This document shows, piece by piece, positions 34,249 through 40,794 of a DNA stretch of 40,794 bases; position 1 is the first letter of the stretch, and the number at the start of each line of letters is the position of its first letter. Origin of the DNA: Gemmobacter aquatilis. GTDB lineage: Bacteria > Pseudomonadota > Alphaproteobacteria > Rhodobacterales > Rhodobacteraceae. Both the position numbers and the translations under genes were made by a program. The notes beneath the pieces were generated by a model. The model searched no databases, was not told the DNA's origin, and was given only the letters and a program-made list of their open reading frames with translations. Location: positions 1-40,794 of the forward strand of contig NZ_FOCE01000016.1 of the NCBI RefSeq assembly GCF_900110025.1, in the 5' to 3' direction.

Positions 34249-35227
34249 TGGCGTTGATCTTCCTTTCCACAAGAAGGTGCCCGATTCTGCCCGACCGCGG
34301 CCCGGTGTCTGCTATGCCCTTGCGCAAGGTGACTTCCGGCTGATCGGGAAGCTGTTCGATGCGCAGCGTCGGGCTGTTGATCCTGTCGAAAAGGAACATG
34401 CTGATCCGGCGATAATAGGCGAACTGGTCATAGGCGAGGAAGACGATCTCACGTCCGGGCGCCAGAATCCTGAATTTTCCGGCGCTCGGCCCGATGATAT
34501 AGGAAACTCCCAGCGCGTCCATGCCGGAAGGCAGGCGCAGTTGCAGCGGACTCTCCGGCTCCACGATGGCCATTTCCGCCTGGATCCCGGCGCGTCCGAA
34601 GGCCTCGAGGCGTAGATCCTCGCGTGCCGAGACCATGGGGATAGGCAGCGCGTCGAAGGGGAAGACGAAATCCGCGGCCGCCGGGCGCGCCCGCTGATCC
34701 GCGATCGTATCCGATCCGAGTATCTCTTCGACAAAGGCCCGCAACTCTTCCGCATAATAGCGGAAACCGTCCTGTGTGGCATGGACCTGATCACGCAGCA
34801 GCTCCGGGCGCAGCGGCACTCGGCGATAGGGCAGGCCCTCCTTCCGGGCGACCTGCGCATGGGTCCGGTACAAGACATCCTCGTCGGTTGAGAAATCCCG
34901 GTGCGGCAGATCCAGAAAGGCGAAGGCCTGCCTGCGCTGGCGCAGCAGGCCGACGATCTTGTCCAGCAGCCCTGCATAGGACTGGGGCTGCGCCCCGTTC
35001 GCCCAGCGATAGCCGGGTGTACCTATTTCTAGGATCACCAGATCGCAGGGATTCTGGTCCAGGATCGTGCCCAGCAGGAATTTGAGCTGATGCAGATGGA
35101 CCCCGCCCAGGCCCACCTTCTTCAACTCGAACGGCGCGTCGCGGCTGCTCGCCTGGGCAAGTTCCACCAGACCGGGTGTATCGGCGATGACGCTATACCC
35201 CAGAACCAGGATCTTGGTATGTGGCAT
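34241..35227 (-). CDS. SGNH/GDSL-hydrolase-like protein
   Basis: A 328-residue protein. The N-terminal ~165 residues fit the SGNH fold with divergent blocks. Block I is [10 protein letters not shown], with Ser12 as candidate nucleophile. Block II has [10 protein letters not shown], block III reads ILEIGTPG in place of GxND, and block V is RDQVHAT with Asp146 and His149. The C-terminal ~160 residues are beta-rich and of unknown fold. SGNH proteins in polysaccharide loci often add or remove acetyl groups. The replaced Asn of block III makes the activity uncertain. It overlaps fcl by 8 bp and follows gmd by 8 bp, so it is firmly in the GDP-fucose part of the operon. Confidence 0.65.
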   Translation of the reverse strand: MPHTKILVLGYSVIADTPGLVELAQASSRDAPFELKKVGLGGVHLHQLKFLLGTILDQNPCDLVILEIGTPGYRWANGAQPQSYAGLLDKIVGLLRQRRQAFAFLDLPHRDFSTDEDVLYRTHAQVARKEGLPYRRVPLRPELLRDQVHATQDGFRYYAEELRAFVEEILGSDTIADQRARPAAADFVFPFDALPIPMVSAREDLRLEAFGRAGIQAEMAIVEPESPLQLRLPSGMDALGVSYIIGPSAGKFRILAPGREIVFLAYDQFAYYRRISMFLFDRINSPTLRIEQLPDQPEVTLRKGIADTGPRSGRIGHLLVERKINANA

Positions 35228-35235
35228 GCCTGCCC

Positions 35236-36360
35236 TCAGCCGTTTTCCAGGCTGACCGGCACGTCATGCCCATGCGCCTTTAGCAAGGCGTGGCGCTGTG
35301 CGACCTTCAGGTCTTCTGCCACCATCTCGGCGCACATTTCCTGTGCGGTTATTTCCGGTACCCAGCCCAGCTTTTCCTTCGCCTTGGTCGGATCACCCAG
35401 CAGGGTCTCCACCTCGGCGGGGCGAAAATAGCGCGGGTCGATGCGCATCAGTACGTCACCCACCTTGACCGCCGGAGCCTTGTTGCCGGTCACGGCGATG
35501 ACCGTGGCGATCTCGCCCACGCCGGTGCCGGTGAATTCGAGCGCGATGCCCAGCTCCGCCGCTGTCCAGGTGATGAATTCACGCACCGAATACTGCACAC
35601 CGGTGGCGATGACGAAATCGTCTGCCACGTCCTGCTGCAGCATCATCCACTGCATCCGCACATAGTCTTTCGCGTGGCCCCAGTCGCGCAGGGAGTCGAT
35701 ATTGCCCATGTAGAGGCATTTCTCGTGCCCTTGGGCGATGTTCGACAGGCCGCGGGTGATCTTGCGGGTCACGAAGGTCTCGCCGCGGCGCGGGGACTCG
35801 TGGTTGAACAAGATGCCGTTGCAGGCATACATGCCATAGGCCTCGCGGTAGTTCACCGTGATCCAGTACGCATACATCTTTGCCACCGCATAAGGGCTGC
35901 GCGGATGGAAAGGCGTGGTTTCCTTCTGCGGAATCTCCTGCACCAAGCCGTAGAGTTCGGAGGTCGAGGCTTGATAGAAGCGAGTCTTCTGTTCCAGCCC
36001 GAGGAAACGCGCCGCTTCCAGTAGGCGCAGTGCGCCGATGGCATCGACGTCGGCGGTATATTCCGGTGCCTCGAAGCTGACCGCGACATGGCTTTGTGCG
36101 CCGAGGTTGTAGACCTCGTCCGGCTCCACCTCGCGCAGGATGCGCGTCAGGTTCGACGTGTCGGTCAGATCGCCGTAATGCAGCTTGAAGCGGGCGTTGT
36201 CGATATGCGGATCCTGATAGATATGGTCCACCCGCTGGGTGTTGAACAGCGAGGCGCGGCGCTTGATGCCATGAACCTCATACCCTTTTTCCAGCAGAAA
36301 TTCCGCAAGATACGATCCGTCTTGTCCCGTAACGCCCGTGATAAGTGCTTTTTTTGCCAT
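35236..36360 (-). CDS. gmd: GDP-mannose 4,6-dehydratase
   Basis: A 374-residue SDR enzyme that converts GDP-D-mannose to GDP-4-keto-6-deoxymannose, the first committed step to GDP-L-fucose. The NADP loop is [11 protein letters not shown] (8-18). Catalytic Thr133 and Glu135 lie in QASTSELYG, and Tyr157/Lys161 in YAVAK. The length is typical. GGAG precedes the ATG at a normal distance. It follows the sulfotransferase by 82 bp and is followed by the SGNH gene and fcl. Confidence 0.97.
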   Translation of the reverse strand: MAKKALITGVTGQDGSYLAEFLLEKGYEVHGIKRRASLFNTQRVDHIYQDPHIDNARFKLHYGDLTDTSNLTRILREVEPDEVYNLGAQSHVAVSFEAPEYTADVDAIGALRLLEAARFLGLEQKTRFYQASTSELYGLVQEIPQKETTPFHPRSPYAVAKMYAYWITVNYREAYGMYACNGILFNHESPRRGETFVTRKITRGLSNIAQGHEKCLYMGNIDSLRDWGHAKDYVRMQWMMLQQDVADDFVIATGVQYSVREFITWTAAELGIALEFTGTGVGEIATVIAVTGNKAPAVKVGDVLMRIDPRYFRPAEVETLLGDPTKAKEKLGWVPEITAQEMCAEMVAEDLKVAQRHALLKAHGHDVPVSLENG

Positions 36361-36442
36361 TCGTGCTTCTCCAATAAAGAGCCTGTATCTCGCCTGCCGC
36401 AGGTCCGTTCAGCCCGCCGGTCTAGGGATGGGAAGGAAACCG

Positions 36443-37489
36443 TCATGTTGGTGCATGAGCCCCTCCAGTGGATTTGGCTTGTTGCCACAGTTCGACGATT
36501 GCGGCTGCCGTCTGTTGCAGATCCTGATTGTCAAGTTTCTCGCCAGTAGCCGGATCACGGGGCGTCGGGGCGAATAGTTGGTCCCGATCAGGGAAAAAAT
36601 GCTGCCGAACCCATTCAACGGATTCCGCAAACGCATGCTCATAGGCGGCAACGGTCTCTGCTTCGGCGATGTAACGCCGACCGTCGGAAAAATGGCGCTC
36701 GAAAAATGCGCTCATCTGGCTGCGCCCGGTGTTGACGGTGCCATCGGTCAGATAGACTGGGATGTCTCGGTTGATTCTGCGCAGGAGTTCGATCCCCAGA
36801 GCGCTAAGCGATTCATTCTCGCGCGCGGGGCGTTGCGTTGCGCTGGCGGGCAGATCGCAGGCGGCCATGAAATCGTCGATCAGATCGCCATTCACAAAAT
36901 CCTGCCGGTCAAACAGCCGGACGGTGATGTTGTCCTTTCCGAACACCGCCATCCAGCGGCGCAGGGTGGCCGCATGGTCGATGACGCTGCGGAAATAGGG
37001 CGTGTTGGGCGGGGGCAGCTTGCCCGTGGTCGAGCCATGTTTCACCGCCGTCGAATAGAGCGAGATTGCGGTTGCCGCCGGTGAGCGGAGATAGATGCAG
37101 ATTCGGATCTCGTCGAACAGTTCCGACAGATGATCCTGCAGGCGACGGATTTCCGTCTCCTTGAGCAGTCTGCTCTGCAGATGTTCGGACGAGATAACGG
37201 TACGTGGCAGGTCAGCCCTGCGTACCTCTTTGACGAAAGCTTCCCACCAGCGCCGCTTCGCCGCCTTGCGGGCCGCGAAGTCCAACAGATTCATCTGGCG
37301 GAACAGGTCGTCGACATGATCGTCTTCGTTCATGATCCCTGCCAGCAGACGATGGTTCGTCTGCCCCAGCGAGAAGGGCACCAGAATCCCGGCCTCGCGC
37401 AGGGATTTCCGGTTAAGGTCCAGAAACCGCTGCAAGGTTGTGGTGCCGGTCTTTTCAGTGCCGATATGAAGTACCGCCTTCATGCCCAT
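36443..37489 (-). CDS. Sulfotransferase-fold protein
   Basis: A 348-residue protein with P-loop LHIGTEKTGTTTLQRF (7-22) and 3'-phosphate-type motif ICIYLRSPAATAISLYSTA. A further FGKDNITVRLFDRQDF matches the equivalent region of the 26392-27552 protein (FGAENIRLVPFRREPD), so the two are related. It is likely PAPS-dependent and acts on a polysaccharide or its precursor. Starts at 37489 (MGMK) and 37483 (MK) are both possible; neither has a strong ribosome site. It lies 24 bp after the large two-domain glycosyltransferase. Activity is inferred from fold. Confidence 0.75.
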   Translation of the reverse strand: MGMKAVLHIGTEKTGTTTLQRFLDLNRKSLREAGILVPFSLGQTNHRLLAGIMNEDDHVDDLFRQMNLLDFAARKAAKRRWWEAFVKEVRRADLPRTVISSEHLQSRLLKETEIRRLQDHLSELFDEIRICIYLRSPAATAISLYSTAVKHGSTTGKLPPPNTPYFRSVIDHAATLRRWMAVFGKDNITVRLFDRQDFVNGDLIDDFMAACDLPASATQRPARENESLSALGIELLRRINRDIPVYLTDGTVNTGRSQMSAFFERHFSDGRRYIAEAETVAAYEHAFAESVEWVRQHFFPDRDQLFAPTPRDPATGEKLDNQDLQQTAAAIVELWQQAKSTGGAHAPT

Positions 37490-37513
37490 CCGTTTGTCAT
37501 TGCTCGTCCCGCA

Positions 37514-39619
37514 TCACAGCCCTGCATAGAGCCCGGACGCTGCGATGTCACGGCAGAATCCCGAATAGGTCAGGTCTATGGCCTGGCGCCGCAGAAGCAG
37601 ATAGGCATGGGCTTCGGCGATCTTTTCCGGCTGGGCCAGCAGGGCATCCGCCTCGGCCACGTCGCAGGCATAAAGCGGATAGTCGAAGCCCAGGTATTCG
37701 ATCACTGCGGGCAGCGGGTTGACCAGAAGCGGGGTTGCCCGGGCCAGACATTCCACGATTACGTTGTTGGCGGCGGTCGCATACATCAGGCAGATCACGA
37801 CCGACGAGGACAGCAGCGCGTCATATTCGTCGTTTGGCACCATGTGGCGGACATCCACCGCCGGATCAAGGTAATCACCGAACCGGGCGATCTCGGCATC
37901 AAGATAGCCCTGCGTCTGGCCCTTCATCAGCATGATCCGCTCGTGCCCCCAGGCCCGCAACCTGTGGATGCCCTGCAGCCGACGCAGCCAATCGCCGACC
38001 TGCACCACGCGCGGCCGCGCCCGGTAAGCAGCATGGTCGAACATCCGCACGTCAAGCTCGGTTGGGTGAAGTACCGACAGGGTGGGAAGATCGGGGTCCA
38101 CCACCTTCAGGTCGCGTTCCAGATCGGCGCAGAGCGTGATGATTCCGCGGCACTGTGGCCGCGAGGCGCGCCACAGATCGGTGTCGAAGAACCGTTCGGG
38201 GCTGACGGCCGGGCCATACCAGTCCGGTGCGTCGAACGGGACGTGCAGGATGCCGATCCAGTCTTCGGTGAGCGGAGCGGGGCTGTCGGACGCGGCTTCG
38301 CCCGGGTCGGTGCCCCAGACGAAATAACGTTCGAGGAAGGGCAGGAAGCGCACGCCGGTCCCGTCGGTCCGGTCCAGCGGTTCCAGCGCATGGATCAGCG
38401 TGTTGAAGCTGTTGCGATGCACCCCGAACATCTGACTGCGCCCGGTGAGGTTCAGCTTGCGGGGCACCTGCGGCATCGGGCGGGTAGCATGGGGGGGCAG
38501 GCCATCGCGGCGGGCGATGAACGGCGCGATGAAATCGCCTTCGACCACCCGGTGCAGCCGCTCCAGATCCGTGCCACGCCGGTTGTGCGAGGTCGGGTTG
38601 ACGAAATAGAAGCTCAGCGGCGCCGGGTTCATCCAGGCGGCCGCGCCATCCTGCAACGCCTTCAGCCAGAAGGCCCAGTCGGCATAGGTGCCGTAATGCG
38701 CCTCGTCGAACCAGCCATAGCGGTCATGCATTGATCGCCGCCACACTGGCATGCAATGCGGCATGTTGTGGGGGGCAAGCTGCGGCGGATCGTCCTTGGT
38801 CAGATGGGCCAGATCGAAGAAGCCGTAGCGCCCGGCGCGGTCGGCATACCAGCCAGCGCGTTCGACCGGCAGGCTGCCATCCGGCGGATAGTCGTAGAAC
38901 GGGTTGATCGCGGTGGCCGCAACGAGCACATCGGGATTGGCCTCCAGATCTTCGACCAGCGTCTTCACCTGCAGCGGGTCGCGCAGGTCGTCGACATTGG
39001 CATTGGAGACATATTTGTGCCGCGCCATGCGGATGCCCAGATTCCAGCAGGCATAGAGACCAGGATCCTTGCGGTTGCGCAGCACCACGGCATTCTTCTG
39101 CCGATCCAGCAGACCACCAAAGGCCTCGACCTCGATGTCCGACAGGGCTGCGGTCAGGAAGATATGCTCGATGAAACTGTCGTAGCCGACAAGCGCGAGG
39201 GAGTTGTTCAGAAACCCCGTGATGAAGCTATCCGAGCGGAAGACCGAGGTCACCAGCGTGCAGCCCAACTCGACATGGCCCGCGGGATAAAGCGCGCCCG
39301 GCCCCGCGATCACGCATTGGGTCTCGGCCAGAATCTGCGGCGTGACGCGCGACAGATCCCCCACGAAGGCGATACTGTCGATGCTGTCGGGCAGGCTGCT
39401 CAGCAGGCTGCGGCGCAGCTCCGGCAGCGGGGAGGGTGACAGGATTACCGTGAGGTTGGTGGGGAGTGGATGGTCGGGAACGGCCTCGCACAGCAGGCCG
39501 ATCCGCGTGTTCCATTCGGTTGCCATCTCCTGCAGCCGGGTCAGGCCCGCAGTGCAATCGGCCCCTGCCGGATGGGCCAGCAGCAGCAGTGGGCGGGCGG
39601 CGGCTGAAATCGGAATCAT
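37514..39619 (-). CDS. Two-domain glycosyltransferase (GT2-like plus GT-B-like C-terminal domain)
   Basis: A 701-residue protein. The first ~420 residues contain a GT-A domain lacking a classical start strand but with RKDPGLYACWNLGIRMAR, NANVDDLRDP (acidic pair 210-211) and YGWFDEAHYGTYADWAFWLK, typical of GT2 polysaccharide enzymes. The final ~250 residues look like a GT-B C-terminal domain: HERIMLMKGQTQGYL, SSSVVICLMYATAANNVIVE and ATPLLVNPLPAVIEYLG, resembling GT4 donor-binding sequences. It may therefore add two sugars, or have one regulatory domain. It is second in the operon, overlapping the small upstream gene by 4 bp. Confidence 0.8.
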   Translation of the reverse strand: MIPISAAARPLLLLAHPAGADCTAGLTRLQEMATEWNTRIGLLCEAVPDHPLPTNLTVILSPSPLPELRRSLLSSLPDSIDSIAFVGDLSRVTPQILAETQCVIAGPGALYPAGHVELGCTLVTSVFRSDSFITGFLNNSLALVGYDSFIEHIFLTAALSDIEVEAFGGLLDRQKNAVVLRNRKDPGLYACWNLGIRMARHKYVSNANVDDLRDPLQVKTLVEDLEANPDVLVAATAINPFYDYPPDGSLPVERAGWYADRAGRYGFFDLAHLTKDDPPQLAPHNMPHCMPVWRRSMHDRYGWFDEAHYGTYADWAFWLKALQDGAAAWMNPAPLSFYFVNPTSHNRRGTDLERLHRVVEGDFIAPFIARRDGLPPHATRPMPQVPRKLNLTGRSQMFGVHRNSFNTLIHALEPLDRTDGTGVRFLPFLERYFVWGTDPGEAASDSPAPLTEDWIGILHVPFDAPDWYGPAVSPERFFDTDLWRASRPQCRGIITLCADLERDLKVVDPDLPTLSVLHPTELDVRMFDHAAYRARPRVVQVGDWLRRLQGIHRLRAWGHERIMLMKGQTQGYLDAEIARFGDYLDPAVDVRHMVPNDEYDALLSSSVVICLMYATAANNVIVECLARATPLLVNPLPAVIEYLGFDYPLYACDVAEADALLAQPEKIAEAHAYLLLRRQAIDLTYSGFCRDIAASGLYAGL

Positions 39620-40062
39620 GCTTGGGCTGCCTTCGCTACATTCTGCCGCAGTAGATGCTGGGCGATCCGGTATTCGGGCTGGCGCGAGGCGGCAAGCCGC
39701 GATAGCAGCTGTAGCCCGCGCGTGGTGTTGCCGCAGTCGAGCCAGGCCAGACCCGCCCCAATCAGTGCCACCGGACGGGCGGGGTCCAGTCGCAGCGCCG
39801 TCTCGAACCGTTCGGCATCCAGAAGGGTCAGCCGCGCCTTCAGCCCGGGATTGCGCAGCAGCAGCGCGAACAGGTCGAGATAGCGCTCGTAGGACACGAG
39901 GCTGGCGGTGCAGGACGTGTCGACGAGGTTGTCCCGCAGAGCCTGCAACGTCGGCAGGATGTCCTGATGCAGCGCGTCCGGGCCTGCTGTCCGGGTGGCT
40001 CGATAAAGGTCAAGAAGCCTGCGATGTGTGGCTGCGAAGGTGCTGTCGTAACCAGCGCTCAT
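39616..40062 (-). CDS. Small helical (TPR-like) protein, first gene of the operon
   Basis: A 148-residue, all-helical protein without signal peptide or membrane segment. Residues about 80-135 have a TPR-like pattern (ERFETALRLDPARPVALIGAG, then LDCGNTTRGLQLLSRLA). The ATG at 40062 has AAGGCAG upstream; the open frame continues to 40317 through low-complexity sequence that does not look coding. It overlaps the large glycosyltransferase by 4 bp, implying coupled translation. TPR proteins often scaffold polysaccharide machinery, but its role here is unknown. Confidence 0.65.
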   Translation of the reverse strand: MSAGYDSTFAATHRRLLDLYRATRTAGPDALHQDILPTLQALRDNLVDTSCTASLVSYERYLDLFALLLRNPGLKARLTLLDAERFETALRLDPARPVALIGAGLAWLDCGNTTRGLQLLSRLAASRQPEYRIAQHLLRQNVAKAAQA

Positions 40063-40519
40063 GCTGTCTGCCTTGTCGTAACGATTGTTCTGCGATGCGT
40101 GGCGCAAAAAATTATTCAACCGGCTTGTGCCACCTTTGCCCTTCTTCCCGCAAGTGGCCTGCGACAGATCAGCGGAGCTTTGCAGGCAGCCGCCCGTCAC
40201 TTTTCTGCAGGATTCGCCTACATACTTTGCGTTTGGTGATTTTTTGTTCGCGTCCGGCCGTGCGTCGCGCGCGCGCACTAAATAGCTACCCGATAGATGT
40301 TCCAAAGCATCACGCACCTTCCCCGCGGGGGGGGGCTGTGGGGGCGATTCCGTCCTTCAGGGGTGATTCCGGCCTCCGGGGCGGGCTGGCCGTCGCCGAT
40401 CATGGAAAGCGGCCCGTGAAAGCGCGTTTTGGCGCCGCCAGAAAAATATGCGGACTCAATGAAACAAGGCCTTCGTGACGGGATGATGAAGAAAATGCGC
40501 CCGATCTGCATTTTTTCTC
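40063..40519. other. Intergenic region upstream of the polysaccharide operon
   Basis: 457 bp without a convincing gene. It must hold the promoter of the leftward operon. A TTGAAT-like -35 and an A/T-rich patch (TTGAATAATTTTTT on the minus strand, about 40110-40123) are suggestive, but no good -10 follows. It also contains a GCGCGCGCGC run (about 40266-40277), a CCCCGCGGGG palindrome joined to a G-tract (40321-40334), and two loose copies of a GATTCCG...GGGG segment about 20 bp apart. No JUMPstart/ops element was seen. Confidence 0.45.
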
Positions 40520-40548
40520 TTGCGGGTTTTGGTTGGTGGGCCTAGATA
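40520..40548 (+). promoter_or_regulatory. Putative rRNA operon promoter
   Basis: TTGCGG (-35, 40520-40525) and TAGATA (-10, 40543-40548) are separated by exactly 17 bp. A T-rich stretch just upstream (GCATTTTTTCTC) may be an UP element. The following CCGCCTCACC resembles the start region of rrn promoters in Rhodobacteraceae, from memory. Confidence 0.65.
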
Positions 40549-40794
40549 CCGCCTCACCGAAACGGACGGTTGGAAGACTGGACGGGTCGGGGCGGCGGAC
40601 CGAGAGGGAAGCTGGTAGGAGTTGCGGCTTGGCGGCGCGCCAAAGGATTGGCGCGGTGCTGTGTTTTTGACTTCATGCTCTTTGACATTGATGGAATATT
40701 GAAGAGATATGTGGGCGGTTTGGTCGTTTCGACGATTGGATGCTTGCATATCGGCCTACTAGCTTCGGCGATGATGTAGGTGACAGCTTCACTG
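40549..40794 (+). ncRNA. 16S rRNA operon leader with boxA (5' part; 16S gene beyond window)
   Basis: TGCTCTTTGACA at 40676-40687 matches the rrn antitermination boxA (TGCTCTTTAACA) at 11 of 12 positions. Downstream text (GAAGAGATATGTGGGCGGTT, then ACAGCTTCACTG at the edge) is very like the 16S leader of Rhodobacter-type rRNA operons as I remember it. The 16S sequence itself (AGAGTTTGATCCTGG) is not in the window and should begin within roughly 100-200 bp past the right edge. The remainder shows no reading frame worth calling. Confidence 0.75.

Noticed and set aside
37130-38734. Open frame of 534 codons on the plus strand
   Set aside because: Antisense to a sulfotransferase and the large glycosyltransferase; low-complexity His/Gln/Val/Gly composition.
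40321-40380. G-tract and partly repeated GATTCCG segments as a possible structured RNA
   Set aside because: The repeats are imperfect and short, and no covarying stem or conserved motif could be recognised by eye.
40278-40511. Possible 77-codon gene upstream of the rRNA leader on the minus strand
   Set aside because: No ribosome site or homology recognised, biased composition, and it runs into the G-tract region.

Overview
The window looks like part of an extrachromosomal replicon, or an integrated one, from a GC-rich alphaproteobacterium of the Rhodobacteraceae/Roseobacteraceae group. This is judged from gene content, a RepA-type replication module and the style of the rRNA leader; no database search was run. 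No transposase, IS, CRISPR array or tRNA was seen.

Layout. (1) 1-1302: end of a coiled-coil protein and a sulfotransferase. (2) 1359-5491, minus: a secreted RTX subtilisin-like protease preceded by a small exported protein. (3) 5653-15643: sugar-nucleotide genes galE and ugd, two more sulfotransferase-fold proteins, a GlfT2-like glycosyltransferase, and a capsule-type ABC exporter split into divergent kpsE-kpsT and kpsM transcripts. (4) 15716-19053, plus: the overlapping dTDP-L-rhamnose operon rfbCBDA. (5) 19056-21255, minus: a three-gene orphan phage/GTA-like tail-fibre module with a DUF2793 protein. (6) 21353-25376: replication and partition module. It holds repA (minus), an origin with a DnaA box and three iterons at exact 22-bp spacing, parA, an 18-bp palindromic parS and parB. 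An identical copy of the parS palindrome lies in frame inside rfbD. (7) 25373-40062, minus: a long, tightly packed polysaccharide operon with manC, gmd and fcl (GDP-L-fucose), a GT10 fucosyltransferase-like protein, two GT2 enzymes, a two-domain glycosyltransferase, two sulfotransferases, an SGNH hydrolase, a coiled-coil protein and two small unknown proteins. (8) 40520-40794: promoter and boxA leader of an rRNA operon whose 16S gene should start just beyond the right edge.

How it fits together. The pathways supply dTDP-rhamnose, GDP-fucose, UDP-galactose and UDP-glucuronate. Several glycosyltransferases could assemble them, five sulfotransferase-fold proteins could decorate them, and KpsMTE-like proteins could export the product. 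The simplest reading is a sulfated, fucose/rhamnose-containing acidic surface polysaccharide encoded on a RepA replicon, comparable to the rhamnose-operon 'biofilm plasmids' known from roseobacters. Genes that would complete the pathway but are absent here include phosphomannomutase, UDP-galactopyranose mutase, PAPS synthesis, an outer-membrane export channel, and a type I secretion system for the RTX protease.
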